Assembly: GCA_900557035.1 (NCBI GenBank)
Contig: USRA01000003.1
Location: forward strand, 4,755 to 68,754
Length of the DNA stretch: 64,000 bases
DNA from: an uncultured Prevotella sp.
Lineage (GTDB): Bacteria; Bacteroidota; Bacteroidia; Bacteroidales; Bacteroidaceae
Reading direction: 5' to 3'
Made by a program: the position numbers and the translations under genes. Numbering within the stretch: position 1 is the first letter of the stretch; each line of letters begins with the position of its first letter. Of this stretch, positions 9,905 through 19,494 are shown piece by piece. A model generated the notes under the pieces. The model had not been told where the DNA came from. It was given only the letters and a program-made list of their open reading frames with translations, and did no database searches.

Positions 9905-11698
9905 ATGGAGAATATAAATAAGATAAGAAATTTCTGCATTATTGCACATATTGACCATGGTAAAAGTACCTTGGCAGACCGATTGTTAGAGAAAACTCAG
10001 ACCATCAAGATTACTGAGGGTCAGATGCTTGATGATATGGATCTGGAGAGGGAGCGTGGTATCACCATCAAGAGCCATGCCATTCAGATGGAATACAAGG
10101 CAAAGGATGGAGACACTTACATCCTCAACCTCATCGATACTCCGGGACACGTCGATTTCTCTTATGAGGTTTCTCGTTCCATCGCAGCGTGCGAGGGAGC
10201 GCTCTTGGTGGTTGATGCCACCCAGGGTGTTCAGGCACAGACCATCTCTAACCTCTATATGGCTATTGAGCATGACCTGGAGATTATTCCGGTCATCAAC
10301 AAGATAGATATGCCTTCGGCTATGCCGGAGGAAGTGGAAGATGAGATTGTGGATCTCATCGGTTGCAAGCACGAGGATATCCTCCGTGCATCCGGTAAGA
10401 CCGGCGAGGGCGTTGAGGATGTACTGGAGGCGGTGGTGAACCGTGTTCCGGCTCCTAAGGGAGATGACAAGGCACCACTCCAGGCTTTGATCTTCGACTC
10501 TGTATTCAATTCATTCCGTGGTATCATCGCCTACTTCAAGATAGAGAACGGTGTGATCCGCAAGGGCGACAAGGTGAAGTTCTTCAACACCGGAATGGAA
10601 TATGATGCAGATGAGATTGGTGTACTGAAGATGGATATGATTCCCCGCAAGGAATTGGGTGCCGGTGAGGTAGGTTACATCATCTCGGGTATCAAGAATG
10701 CTACCGAGGTAAAGGTGGGTGATACCATTACCCACATCGCACGTCCTTGTGAAAAGGCGATTGCAGGATTCCAGGAAGTGAAGCCTATGGTCTTTGCCGG
10801 CGTTTATCCTATCGATCCTAGCGATTACGAGAATCTGCGTGCCTCATTGGAGAAGCTGCAGCTCAACGATGCTTCGCTTACCTTCTCGCCTGAGAGTTCG
10901 GTGGCACTGGGCTTCGGTTTCCGATGCGGATTCCTCGGATTGCTCCACATGGAGATTGTACAGGAGCGTCTGGACCGTGAGTTCAATATGGATGTCATCA
11001 CCACCGTTCCTAACGTATCCTATATGGTATATGACAAGCAAGGTGGTGAGAAAGAGGTACATAACCCATCGGGACTGCCTGATCCAACGCTGATCGACCA
11101 TATCGAGGAGCCATATATCCGAGCTACCATCATTACAGCTACCAGTTATATCGGTCCTATCATGAAGCTCTGTCTCGACAAGCGTGGAGAGCTTATCAAT
11201 CAGGAATACGTGAGTGGTAACCGTGTGGAGCTGCATTTCATGCTGCCATTGGGCGAGATTGTAATCGATTTCTACGATAAGCTGAAGAGTATTTCCAAGG
11301 GATATGCTTCTTTCGACTATCATATCGATTCCTTCCGTCATTCCGACCTGGTGAAGCTGGATATCCTCTTGAACGGAGAGCCTGTGGATGCCTTGAGTAC
11401 TTTGACCCATCGCGACAACTCTGTGAGCTTCGGCCGCAGAATGTGCGAGAAGCTGAAGGATCTGATTCCACGTCAGCAGTTTGATATTGCCATTCAGGCT
11501 GCTATCGGTGCGAAAATCGTAGCCCGTGAAACTGTGAAGCAGGTGCGCAAGGATGTTACTGCCAAGTGTTATGGTGGTGACGTGAGCCGTAAGCGTAAGT
11601 TGCTGGAGAAGCAGAAGAAGGGTAAGAAACGTATGAAGCAGATTGGTAACGTAGAGGTGCCACAGAAGGCATTCCTTGCGGTGCTGAAGCTTGACTAA
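9905..11698 (+). CDS. lepA: Elongation factor 4 (ribosomal back-translocase GTPase)
   Basis: LepA/EF4 is a ribosome-binding translational GTPase. The 597-residue length is typical. G1 is [16 protein letters not shown] (about 14-29), G2 lies in [12 protein letters not shown]3 is [12 protein letters not shown] and G4 is NKIDMP. The LepA-specific C-terminal domain ends [20 protein letters not shown]. No Shine-Dalgarno is visible before the ATG. A Crp/Fnr gene follows after 45 bp, possibly in the same transcript. Confidence 0.97.
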   Translation: MENINKIRNFCIIAHIDHGKSTLADRLLEKTQTIKITEGQMLDDMDLERERGITIKSHAIQMEYKAKDGDTYILNLIDTPGHVDFSYEVSRSIAACEGALLVVDATQGVQAQTISNLYMAIEHDLEIIPVINKIDMPSAMPEEVEDEIVDLIGCKHEDILRASGKTGEGVEDVLEAVVNRVPAPKGDDKAPLQALIFDSVFNSFRGIIAYFKIENGVIRKGDKVKFFNTGMEYDADEIGVLKMDMIPRKELGAGEVGYIISGIKNATEVKVGDTITHIARPCEKAIAGFQEVKPMVFAGVYPIDPSDYENLRASLEKLQLNDASLTFSPESSVALGFGFRCGFLGLLHMEIVQERLDREFNMDVITTVPNVSYMVYDKQGGEKEVHNPSGLPDPTLIDHIEEPYIRATIITATSYIGPIMKLCLDKRGELINQEYVSGNRVELHFMLPLGEIVIDFYDKLKSISKGYASFDYHIDSFRHSDLVKLDILLNGEPVDALSTLTHRDNSVSFGRRMCEKLKDLIPRQQFDIAIQAAIGAKIVARETVKQVRKDVTAKCYGGDVSRKRKLLEKQKKGKKRMKQIGNVEVPQKAFLAVLKLD

Positions 11699-11727
11699 GA
11701 GATTCGACGATATAAATTTTAATAACT

Positions 11728-11733
11728 AGGAGG
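11728..11733 (+). promoter_or_regulatory. Strong Shine-Dalgarno (AGGAGG) before the Crp/Fnr gene
   Basis: A perfect AGGAGG lies 10 nt before the ATG at 11744. Nearly all other genes in the window start without one, so this gene may be translated differently from its neighbours. Confidence 0.7.
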
Positions 11734-11743
11734 AACTTGAATT

Positions 11744-12343
11744 ATGAGTGATTTTAAGGTTATCACCCCTAAACGCGACATAGCCAGAGAGCTTGCCCGT
11801 AGGTATAGTACGATGACTCATGACGAGTTGGATGTACTGGAATCTATCCTGGAACCCATCAAGTATGGCAAGGGCGAAAAGATTCTGGTAGAGGGTGAAG
11901 TGTGCAGAAACATTTCTTATATCGAGAAGGGATTGGTACGCCAGTTCTATACCAAGTATGATAAGGAGGTAACAGAACACTTAGGTGTTGACCATTCTAT
12001 CTTCATGTGTATTGAGAGTCTGTTCCGAGAAACCCCTTCTTACCTCCAGGTTGAGGCTTTGGAGCCTACCTTGGTGTATGCTTTGCCGAAGGCGAAGCTT
12101 GAGGCGGCTGCCATAAGAAATGTAAACATCCAGATGCTTTACCGTAAGATTCTGGAAGAGAGTTTGATTCAGTCGCAGGTACATGCCGACCTGATGCGAT
12201 TCGAAACTGCGCCTAATAAGTATAAGCGTTTGTGCGAGATGAATCCGCAGGTGGTGCTCCGTGCGCCGCTTACGTATATCGCAAACTATCTGCAGATGAC
12301 GCCTGAGACTTTGTCTCGCATCCGATCAAACACTTTGATGTAA
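11744..12343 (+). CDS. Crp/Fnr-type transcriptional regulator
   Basis: A 199-aa protein with an N-terminal cyclic-nucleotide-binding fold (GEKILVEGEVCRNISYIEKG, about 42-61, then the beta-roll to about 125) and a short C-terminal winged helix (APLTYIANYLQMTPETLSRIRS). The recognition helix is present but the protein ends just after it. This layout is common among Bacteroidota Crp-family regulators, whose effectors are mostly unknown. No Fnr-type cysteine cluster is visible, so oxygen sensing through Fe-S is unlikely. Confidence 0.88.
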   Translation: MSDFKVITPKRDIARELARRYSTMTHDELDVLESILEPIKYGKGEKILVEGEVCRNISYIEKGLVRQFYTKYDKEVTEHLGVDHSIFMCIESLFRETPSYLQVEALEPTLVYALPKAKLEAAAIRNVNIQMLYRKILEESLIQSQVHADLMRFETAPNKYKRLCEMNPQVVLRAPLTYIANYLQMTPETLSRIRSNTLM

Positions 12344-12353
12344 TGATTATCAT

Positions 12354-12399
12354 AAAAAAATGGTGTAACTTCTTTTTTTGAAGCTACACCATTTTTTTT
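12354..12399. terminator. Bidirectional terminator between convergent genes
   Basis: Arms at 12354-12367 and 12385-12398 pair perfectly over 14 bp (A7 then TGGTGTA), with an inner CTTC/GAAG stem and T7 loop. It serves both the Crp/Fnr gene and the leftward acyl-CoA synthetase. Confidence 0.85.
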
Positions 12400-12428
12400 G
12401 TATTTGTATTTCTTTTATTCAAGTTCAG

Positions 12429-14093
12429 TTATTCAGCAGTATAGAGGAATCGCTTGATACTCTTCTTAGGAGTCTTCTCAAACTCCTCATCGTGGATGCG
12501 AATCTCGCTTACCTTGCTGTAGGCAGGAACCATCGTATTGAGCTCCTGACGGTTCTGCTCCATGATCTCTTCCAGTTCGCTTCTGCCCAGGTTCAGAGAC
12601 TGAGCCTCGTCGAAGTCTGGATATACCAGAGCCACCAGCTTGTCGCCCTTCTGGATTACCACGCTCTCTGCAACGAGGGCGAGAGAATTGAGCTTATCCT
12701 CGATTTCCTCAGGATAGATGTTCTGACCGCTGGCACCGAGCAACATGTTCTTGCTGCGGCCCTTGATGAATACATTGCCGTCGCCATCCATCGTTCCGAG
12801 GTCGCCGGAATGATACCATCCGTTCTCATCGATGGTCTGCTTAGTTGCCTCCTCATTCTTGTAGTAACCCAGCATCACGTTAGGACCCTTGGCAAGGATT
12901 TCGCCTGGTACGTTCTCCGGATCCGGACTGTCGATGCGAACCATCATGTGGAGCGCTGCCTTACCACAAGAGCCCGGTACGAAGTTCTTGTAATCTTCGT
13001 AGCAGATGATAGGCGCACATTCTGTAGCACCATAACCCACTGTATATTTGAAGCCTACGCCGTGGAGGAATCTTTCTACTTCCTGGTTGAACGCAGCACC
13101 GCCGATAATCACCTCATAGAAGTTGCCACCGAAGGCATTGGATACCTGGTCGCAGATCTTCTCCTTCACCTTCTTGCTGATAACAGGCATGTGGAGGAGC
13201 ATGCGCATACGGTTGTTCTGAATCTTAGGGAATACCTTCTTGCGGATAATCTTCTCGATAACCAGAGGCACAGCGATGATAACAGCTGGCTTGATGCGTC
13301 CGAATGCCTCGGCGATGATGGCTGGGCTAGGGATGCGGGTGAGATAGAAAATATGACAACCCTTGATGAACTCGAAGATAAACTCGAACGCCATACCATA
13401 CATGTGGGCCATCGGCAGGATGCTGATGACTGAATCTCCAGCCTTGATCTTCTTGCCCAATACATTCTCGGCAAAGTCGGCATTGCTCCACAGCGCACGG
13501 TATGGAACCATCACACCCTTGGAGAAACCGGTAGTACCACTGGTATAGTTAATCATAGCCAACTCGTTAGGATCCTGGTCGATATAGTAGCTGACGTGGT
13601 TCTTGCGGAAGTACTTTGGGTACTTGATACCGAACATCTCGTTGAGGTGCTCACGGGCATAAGTCAACTTGTCGGTACGTGAAACCACGAGCGAGTAATC
13701 TGGAATGTAGATGATACCTTCCAGACCCGGCATCTTGGTTGCATCTACCTGTGTAGCAACAACGTCACCCACGAAGAGCAGCTTGGCGTCGCTGTGGTTC
13801 ACGATATTGTGAATCTGTTCTGGCATGAACTCATGCAGGATAGGCACTGCGATGGCACCATAGGTTAGGGTAGCGAGGAAAGCCACTGCCCAATTGGCAC
13901 TGTTTCTACCACAAAGAGCAATCTTGTCGCCCTTTACTACGCCGGAGTTTTCAAACATGATGTGCAGCTTCTCTATCTTGCGTGCTACATCGTGATACTG
14001 CAAGGTAGCTCCCTTGTAGTCGGTCAAGGCATCCATATCCCAATGGTCTATGATGCTCTGCTGGATAAGTGCGTTAAAGCTAGGAATTTCCAT
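12429..14093 (-). CDS. AMP-forming acyl-CoA synthetase/ligase (paralogue 1)
   Basis: An ANL-superfamily enzyme (554 aa from the ATG at 14093) of the long-chain fatty acyl-CoA synthetase type, which activates a carboxylate with ATP and transfers it to CoA. The P-loop-like signature INYTSGTTGFSKGVM is near residue 190. VGYGATECAP and NGWYHSGDLG follow, and the C-terminal lysine context is FEKTPKKSIKRFLY. An in-frame ATG at 14126 would add 11 residues. I chose 14093 because the product then aligns with the start of the neighbouring paralogue (MEIPSFN against MNSIPSFN). The two genes are adjacent, same strand, and clearly tandem duplicates. The substrate is not evident. Confidence 0.9.
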   Translation of the reverse strand: MEIPSFNALIQQSIIDHWDMDALTDYKGATLQYHDVARKIEKLHIMFENSGVVKGDKIALCGRNSANWAVAFLATLTYGAIAVPILHEFMPEQIHNIVNHSDAKLLFVGDVVATQVDATKMPGLEGIIYIPDYSLVVSRTDKLTYAREHLNEMFGIKYPKYFRKNHVSYYIDQDPNELAMINYTSGTTGFSKGVMVPYRALWSNADFAENVLGKKIKAGDSVISILPMAHMYGMAFEFIFEFIKGCHIFYLTRIPSPAIIAEAFGRIKPAVIIAVPLVIEKIIRKKVFPKIQNNRMRMLLHMPVISKKVKEKICDQVSNAFGGNFYEVIIGGAAFNQEVERFLHGVGFKYTVGYGATECAPIICYEDYKNFVPGSCGKAALHMMVRIDSPDPENVPGEILAKGPNVMLGYYKNEEATKQTIDENGWYHSGDLGTMDGDGNVFIKGRSKNMLLGASGQNIYPEEIEDKLNSLALVAESVVIQKGDKLVALVYPDFDEAQSLNLGRSELEEIMEQNRQELNTMVPAYSKVSEIRIHDEEFEKTPKKSIKRFLYTAE

Positions 14094-14178
14094 ATTCTTA
14101 TTATTTAACGATTTTTCTAAGTTCATATTTTTCTCGTACTTGAAGTCTCTATCTCTGGGTAACGCTTTGTTTCGCGTA

Positions 14179-15846
14179 TTATATCACGTCCTGGTATAGG
14201 TAACGCTTGATAGACTTCTTGGCTGTCTTTTCAAATTCGGTGTCGTGCAGCTGGATGCGTGATATCTGCGCAAAGCTAGGCATCTGCATATTCAGTTCCT
14301 TTCGGTTCTGCTCCATGATGTTGGCGAGGTCTTCGTCTGAGAATCCCAGGTCCTGACTCTCTTCCATCTCTGGATGAACGAGTGCCACGAGCTTGTCGTC
14401 CTTCTGCAGTACGATGCTTTCGTTGACCATTGCCATGGAGTTGAGCTTATCCTCAATCTCTTCCGGATAGATGTTCTGTCCATTAGGACCGAGCAGCATG
14501 TTCTTGCTTCTACCTCTTACGAAGAAGTGACCATCGGCACTCATCGTTGCCAGGTCGCCGGTATGGAACCATCCATCCTCATCAATCACGGCATCGGTAG
14601 CCTCCTGGTTCTTGTAGTAGCCCTTCATCACGTTGATGCCGCGGCAAACCAGTTCGCCTGCCACGTTTTCAGGGTCATCGCTCAGTACCTTTACCTCCAT
14701 GTGCTTCACGGCAACACCACAGCTGCCTGCCACATAGTTGTCCTGATGGGCAAAGGTAATGAGCGGAGCGGTTTCCGTTGTACCGTAACCCATGGCGATA
14801 GGGAAGCCGATGCTGATGAAGAAGTTCTCTATCTCCTTGTTGAGTGGAGCACCACCCACAACCACCTCGTAAGGACGCTCGCCAAACTTGCGCAATACAA
14901 ACTCGCGAACTTTCTCCTTGATGCGCTTGTTGATGACAGGCATGTTCATCAGCAGTCGGGCACGGTTGGTCTGGATATGTGGGAACACTTCTTTTCTCAC
15001 GATCTTATCTACCACGAGTGGTACGGCAAAGATGATGTCTGGCTTGATTTCTGCCAGCGCCTCAGAGATGAGCGTAGGGCTCGGAAGGCGGGTGAGGAAG
15101 AAGATGTGGTTACCCATCGCCATATTGTAGATGAACTCGGTCATGAGTCCATACATGTGAGCCATCGGAAGGGTAGAGAGGATGTTGCAGTTCTTGCCAA
15201 TCTTGGGACTTACCGTATCCATTAGATAATCGAGATTACCCCAGAGGGCTCTGTATGGCAACATCACACCCTTGGAGAAACCTGTGGTTCCGCTGGTGTA
15301 GTTGATCATCGCCAGTTCTTCCGGATCATCCACATGATATTTTACATGCTCAGGGCGGAAGTACTTGGGATATTTATGACCAAACATTGCGTTGAGATGC
15401 TCGCGGGCATAAGTCAGTTTCTCTGAACGGGAAATGACGAGTGAATTATCCGGCAGATAGATGATGCCTTCCAGTGTAGGCATTTCATCGGGAGTAATCT
15501 CCGTAGCCACCACATCACCCACAAACAGGAGCTTGCTCTCGCTATGGTTCACGATGTTGTGAATCTGCTCTGGTTTGAATTCGTTCTGTATAGGCACGAC
15601 GATTGCACCATAGGTGATAATAGCCAGGAAAGCTACTGCCCACTGGCTACTATTTCTACCGCAGACGGCAATCTTGTCGCCCTTCTTCACATCGCTGTTT
15701 TCAAACAGGATGTGCAGTTTCTCTATCTTTCTGGCAACATCATGGTACTGGAGTGTAGCGCCCTTATAATCGGTGAGCGCATCCAAGTGCCAATTCTTGA
15801 TGATGCTTCTCTCAATATACGAGTTAAAACTTGGTATTGAATTCAT
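14179..15846 (-). CDS. AMP-forming acyl-CoA synthetase/ligase (paralogue 2)
   Basis: A 555-aa ANL-superfamily enzyme very similar to the next gene downstream: both share the stretch LDALTDYKGATLQYHDVARK and INYTSGTTGFSKGVM. Here the later motifs are MGYGTTETAP and DGWFHTGDLA, ending FEKTAKKSIKRYLYQD. The ATG at 15846 is preferred over an upstream one at 15894, which overlaps the -7 element at 15870-15877. Divergence is greatest in the middle section (TLISEALAEIKPDIIF against AIIAEAFGRIKPAVII), which may reflect different acyl substrates (inference). Confidence 0.9.
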   Translation of the reverse strand: MNSIPSFNSYIERSIIKNWHLDALTDYKGATLQYHDVARKIEKLHILFENSDVKKGDKIAVCGRNSSQWAVAFLAIITYGAIVVPIQNEFKPEQIHNIVNHSESKLLFVGDVVATEITPDEMPTLEGIIYLPDNSLVISRSEKLTYAREHLNAMFGHKYPKYFRPEHVKYHVDDPEELAMINYTSGTTGFSKGVMLPYRALWGNLDYLMDTVSPKIGKNCNILSTLPMAHMYGLMTEFIYNMAMGNHIFFLTRLPSPTLISEALAEIKPDIIFAVPLVVDKIVRKEVFPHIQTNRARLLMNMPVINKRIKEKVREFVLRKFGERPYEVVVGGAPLNKEIENFFISIGFPIAMGYGTTETAPLITFAHQDNYVAGSCGVAVKHMEVKVLSDDPENVAGELVCRGINVMKGYYKNQEATDAVIDEDGWFHTGDLATMSADGHFFVRGRSKNMLLGPNGQNIYPEEIEDKLNSMAMVNESIVLQKDDKLVALVHPEMEESQDLGFSDEDLANIMEQNRKELNMQMPSFAQISRIQLHDTEFEKTAKKSIKRYLYQDVI

Positions 15847-15869
15847 TGCACAATTTACTAAATTTTGTG

Positions 15870-15877
15870 CAAAGGTA
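15870..15877 (-). promoter_or_regulatory. -7 element for the acyl-CoA synthetase pair (TACCTTTG)
   Basis: Reads TACCTTTG on the minus strand, 24 bp before the ATG at 15846. Confidence 0.7.
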
Positions 15878-15966
15878 CGGAAAATACTGCACATCGCAAA
15901 AAAAAATGTGCATTATTTTATAGATTAGCGTAAAATATTTTAGAAACTAGGTAAAAACATATAGTT

Positions 15967-16008
15967 TTATCCCATTATTGCCATTTACCAGTGACAATAA
16001 TGGGATAA
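15967..16008. repeat. 14-bp perfect inverted repeat downstream of the permease
   Basis: TTATCCCATTATTG at 15967-15980 and its exact complement at 15995-16008, loop 14 nt. It is placed like a terminator for the leftward permease gene, but no T-tract follows on either strand. Confidence 0.6.
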
Positions 16009-16018
16009 TTTCACACTT

Positions 16019-16068
16019 ATTCATCTATAGTGAATCATTTATTCATCTGCCGTGAATCCTATTCGTAT
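16019..16068. repeat. 22-bp periodic repeat right after the permease stop
   Basis: ATTCATCT occurs at 16019 and 16041, and GTGAATC at 16030 and 16052, both 22 bp apart. A decayed third unit (ATTCGTATCT, 16061) overlaps the last codons of the permease. Each unit has the form ATTCA-N7-TGAAT (17 bp). Confidence 0.6.
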
Positions 16069-17306
16069 CTCATCGATTTGGCTGGATGAATATGAGAGAT
16101 GAGGTAACTTGGCGCTACCAGCATGAAGATGCTGATGAGGAGGGTGGCTACGTTAAGTGCCACGATGAAGAGCCAGTTGAACTCCACCGGTACCGTACTT
16201 ACGTAGTAAGTCTGGGCATCGAGTTTCACCATTCCCGTGAAATGCTGCATGGACAGAAGTCCCAATCCGATGACATTGCCCAGTAACATTCCCTTGCCGA
16301 TGATGAATACGGCAAACCAGAGGAAGGTGTGGCGGATGGTCTTGTTGCGGGCACCCAGAGCTTTCATCACTCCAATCATCGAAGTGCGCTCCAGGATGAT
16401 GATGAGCAATCCGCTGATCATCGTTACGCCTGCCACGATGAGCATCAGTCCCAGGATAATCCATACATTCAGGTCCATCAGGCTGAGCCATTGGAAGATG
16501 TTCGGATTCAGTTCCTTGATGGTGGCGCTGCTGTAGGTTTCTCCGTAATGATCTACGGTACGGTTCACCTTATTGATAACATAGTCTTCCGTCTCGTTGA
16601 GCTTGTCGAAGTCCTTCACGGTCAGCTCGGCACCGCTTGCCTGGTCATCCTCCCATCCATTCAGCTTCACGGCTGTATAGAGGTCGGTATAGACCATCAG
16701 TTCATCATACTTCTTGAGATTGGTCTCATAGATGCCCGCAATGGTGAACCGGCGCATTCTCACGCCCTGGTTGTCAATGAAGTAGGCGAAGATGCGCTCT
16801 CCGTTCTTCAGCTTCAACTTGTCTGCCATCAGCTTGGAAATCAGAATCTGGTTATGGCTGGCTTTGTCATCAAACTTCGGTATGCTTCCTTCCACCATGT
16901 TCTGATGGATGAAGGTAGAATCGAAATCCGGTCCCACACCCTTGAGCACTACGCCCAGGAAATCGTTGTCGGTCTTGAGGATTCCTTCTTTCATGGCAAA
17001 GCGCTGCACATGTTTCACTCCCGGAATCTTCTGGAGCACCTTCACCATCGAGTCGTTCATCACCACCGGATACTGGTTCTGCTGCTGCAGGGTCATGAAG
17101 TCGGCCACCTGGATATGGCTTCCGAAGCCAATCACTTTGTCGCGGATGGTGTGCTTGAATCCCAGCACCACGCATACCGACATGATCATGATGGCGAGTC
17201 CGATGGCAACACCGGCTGTGGCAATATGAATAGCAGGGCGAGAAACCTTACGTTTGTCGCCCTGATCACGATATAATCTCTTTGCTATAAACAGAGGAAA
17301 ATTCAT
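16059..17306 (-). CDS. ABC transporter permease, LolC/LolE-FtsX type
   Basis: A 415-aa inner-membrane protein with the layout of lipoprotein-releasing permeases: one N-terminal helix (about 28-50, GVAIGLAIMIMSVCVVLGFK), a large periplasmic MacB-type domain, and three C-terminal helices (about 275-300, 320-350, 375-400). N-terminal MNFPLFIAKRLYRD is characteristic of the Bacteroidota members. It is expected to help move lipoproteins from the inner membrane to the periplasmic carrier, together with an ATPase not encoded here. It follows the aminotransferase gene on the same strand, separated by an unusual inverted repeat (17314-17425). Confidence 0.88.
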   Translation of the reverse strand: MNFPLFIAKRLYRDQGDKRKVSRPAIHIATAGVAIGLAIMIMSVCVVLGFKHTIRDKVIGFGSHIQVADFMTLQQQNQYPVVMNDSMVKVLQKIPGVKHVQRFAMKEGILKTDNDFLGVVLKGVGPDFDSTFIHQNMVEGSIPKFDDKASHNQILISKLMADKLKLKNGERIFAYFIDNQGVRMRRFTIAGIYETNLKKYDELMVYTDLYTAVKLNGWEDDQASGAELTVKDFDKLNETEDYVINKVNRTVDHYGETYSSATIKELNPNIFQWLSLMDLNVWIILGLMLIVAGVTMISGLLIIILERTSMIGVMKALGARNKTIRHTFLWFAVFIIGKGMLLGNVIGLGLLSMQHFTGMVKLDAQTYYVSTVPVEFNWLFIVALNVATLLISIFMLVAPSYLISHIHPAKSMRYE

Positions 17307-17313
17307 CTTTTGT

Positions 17314-17425
17314 AATGTTGAATGTTGAGTGTTGAATGTTGATAGTTGAATGTTGAGTGTTGATAGTTAATTTAATCTTTGTGTCCGTTAGGCAACTCAA
17401 CATTCAACACTCAACATTCAACATT
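17314..17425. repeat. 29-bp perfect inverted repeat made of TTGAATGTTGA words
   Basis: The left arm 17314-17342 and right arm 17397-17425 are exact complements over 29 bp. Inside, the 11-mer TTGAATGTTGA occurs at 17318, 17332 and 17346 (14-bp steps), and its complement at 17397 and 17411 (again 14 bp). The right arm ends two bases from the aminotransferase stop. It could fold into a long hairpin in the leftward transcript between the two genes, acting as a terminator or processing site (inference). Confidence 0.8.
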
Positions 17426-17426
17426 G

Positions 17427-18638
17427 TTATAGTCCTTCATCCTCCACTCTTCCCGGATAAGCCTCCAGTGCCTTGGCAAGAACAATCAATGCGCGGTTCA
17501 GGTCGTCTTTCTTCAATACGTAGGCCATACGCACCTGGTTTCTTCCGGCACCAGGAGTGGTGTAGAAACCGGAGGCTGGAGCCATCATCACGGTCTCGCC
17601 CTCATATTCAAACTCTTCCAGACACCAGCGGCAGAACTTGTCTGAGTCGTCGATAGGCAACTTGGCTACGGTATAGAAGGCACCCATTGGGATTGGAGAG
17701 TAAACGCCCGGAATACGGTTGAGGCCGTCGATCAGACACTTGCGTCGCTCTACGTACTCATCATATACATCGCGATAGTACTCCTCGGGTGCATCGAGTG
17801 AAGCCTCGGCAACAATCTGACCGATCAGTGGAGGAGAGAGGCGAGCCTGACAGAACTTCATCACCGCCTTGCGGATCTCGGCATTCTTGGTAATCAGGGC
17901 ACCCACACGGATACCACACTCGCTGTATCGCTTGGATACAGAGTCGATGAGCACGGTATTCTGCTCGATACCCTCCAGGTGCATCGCACTGATGTAAGGG
18001 CTGCCGGTATAGATATACTCGCGGTAAACCTCATCAGAGAAGAGGTAGAGATCGTACTTCTTCACCAGGTCGCGAATCTGGTTCATCTCTCTGCGGGTAT
18101 AGAGATAACCGGTAGGGTTGTTCGGGTTACAGATCAGGATGGCACGGGTGCGCTCATTGATGAGTTCCTCAAACTTCTCCACCTTAGGCAGGGAGAAACC
18201 TTCCTCGATGGTTGTGGCGATGGTACGGATCTTGGCACCTGCCGAGATGGCGAACGCCATATAGTTGGCGTATGCAGGTTCTGGCACGATGATCTCGTCT
18301 CCTGGGTTCAAGCAACTCATGAAAGAGAAGAGCACAGCCTCAGAACCTCCCGATGTGATGATGATATCATCGGCAGTTACGTTGATATTGAATTTCTTGT
18401 AATAATCTACTAGCTTCTCACGATAACTGAGATAGCCCTGACTTGGAGAATACTCCAAGATGGTGCGGTCGATGTGTTTCAGCGCATCGAGACCACACTG
18501 TGGAGTAGGCAGGTCAGGCTGACCAATATTGAGGTGATATACCTTTACTCCACGTTTCTTTGCTGCGGCAGCCAGTGGAGCCAACTTCCTGATAGGTGAC
18601 TCTGGCATTTCAAGACCGCGTACAGATATTTCTGGCAT
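17427..18638 (-). CDS. PLP-dependent class I/II aminotransferase
   Basis: A 403-aa fold-type I aminotransferase related to aspartate/aromatic aminotransferases. Visible features: IGQPDLPTP (substrate region), GGSEAVLFSF (PLP phosphate), NPNNPTGYLYTRREM, the DEVYREYIY aspartate-tyrosine pair and the Schiff-base lysine in SVSKRYSECGIR (about residue 236). The start at 18638 (MPEISVRGLEM) is chosen because a longer in-frame reading from 18749 overlaps the -7 promoter element. The amino donor and acceptor cannot be told from sequence. Confidence 0.93.
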   Translation of the reverse strand: MPEISVRGLEMPESPIRKLAPLAAAAKKRGVKVYHLNIGQPDLPTPQCGLDALKHIDRTILEYSPSQGYLSYREKLVDYYKKFNINVTADDIIITSGGSEAVLFSFMSCLNPGDEIIVPEPAYANYMAFAISAGAKIRTIATTIEEGFSLPKVEKFEELINERTRAILICNPNNPTGYLYTRREMNQIRDLVKKYDLYLFSDEVYREYIYTGSPYISAMHLEGIEQNTVLIDSVSKRYSECGIRVGALITKNAEIRKAVMKFCQARLSPPLIGQIVAEASLDAPEEYYRDVYDEYVERRKCLIDGLNRIPGVYSPIPMGAFYTVAKLPIDDSDKFCRWCLEEFEYEGETVMMAPASGFYTTPGAGRNQVRMAYVLKKDDLNRALIVLAKALEAYPGRVEDEGL

Positions 18639-18746
18639 CTTTTCTAAATAATTCTTTCTGTTATTAACCCTAGCAAGCAGTTTCCTCTTCCAGGCACGGT
18701 ACTTACCCAGCCTTATCAGATGAAACAATATCTCGCAAATCGACTG

Positions 18747-18754
18747 CAAAGATA
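18747..18754 (-). promoter_or_regulatory. -7 element of the aminotransferase promoter (TATCTTTG)
   Basis: Reads TATCTTTG on the minus strand and gives a 5' leader of about 100 nt before the ATG at 18638. The 333-bp gap 18639-18972 holds only this leader, the divergent promoter at 18849 and the leader of the DUF4494 gene. Confidence 0.7.
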
Positions 18755-18848
18755 CGTAATTTCATTGAAAATACGTAATAGATTGGGTTAAAATTTGATT
18801 TTTTAGTAAAAAACTCTTTATTCTGTTGTTCTTCTCCATTCTTTTTTA

Positions 18849-18856
18849 TAACTTTG
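18849..18856 (+). promoter_or_regulatory. -7 element of the DUF4494-yggS promoter (TAACTTTG)
   Basis: TAACTTTG followed by CATC, with TTG at 18826-18828, 20 bp upstream. The leader of about 105 nt contains a small hairpin (CTTTC and CCTAT pairing with ATAGG and GAAAG) around 18869-18905. Confidence 0.7.
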
Positions 18857-18972
18857 CATCATCTTTCGGCGCTTTCACCCTGCCTATCATATAATAGGTG
18901 GAAAGGGAAAAGGTGGTCAGGAAAAGGATAATAATACAAAGATTTTAAACATTAGTAAAAGGAAAAGAAATT

Positions 18973-19476
18973 ATGAGAAGTAGAACAAGCACTTGGTTTG
19001 AGACAAAGGTTAAATATCAGAAGACAATGGAGGATGGCTCAGAAAAGGTGGTTTCTGAAGCTTACGTAGTTGATGCCCTGAGTTTCACCGAGGCAGAGAG
19101 CGCTATTATCGACGAGATGTCTGTCTATGTAAGCGGCGAGTTGAAGGTCAGCGGTATCGGTAAGGCTTGCTATGGAGAGATCTTCTTCAGCGATATTGAT
19201 GATGACGACAAGTGGTACAAGGCTAAGCTCCAGTTCATCACCATCGATGAAAAGTCTGAAAAGGAGAAGCGCTCTAACGTTACATATCTCGTACAGGCTA
19301 AGTCTTTGGCCCGTGCACTCCGCTATATCGACGAGGTGATGGGCAAGACCATGATTGACTATGATGTAGTAGGCTTGAACGAGACCAAGCTGATGGATGT
19401 TTTCGAGCACCATGCTCCTGGCGACAAGAAGGAGGAGAAGAACGACGTGCCTGAGTACGAGCAGCAGAATCAGTAA
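18973..19476 (+). CDS. DUF4494 family protein
   Basis: A 167-aa soluble protein that I recognise as DUF4494, a family found throughout Bacteroidales and without known function. The diagnostic opening is RTSTWFETKVKYQKTMEDG, followed by VVDALSFTEAES. The body is rich in alternating beta strands and ends in an acidic, Gln-rich tail (DVPEYEQQNQ). yggS follows after 18 bp on the same strand, so the two are probably co-transcribed from the promoter at 18849. Confidence 0.9.
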   Translation: MRSRTSTWFETKVKYQKTMEDGSEKVVSEAYVVDALSFTEAESAIIDEMSVYVSGELKVSGIGKACYGEIFFSDIDDDDKWYKAKLQFITIDEKSEKEKRSNVTYLVQAKSLARALRYIDEVMGKTMIDYDVVGLNETKLMDVFEHHAPGDKKEEKNDVPEYEQQNQ

Positions 19477-19494
19477 AGAAAGGGAGGAAGAACT

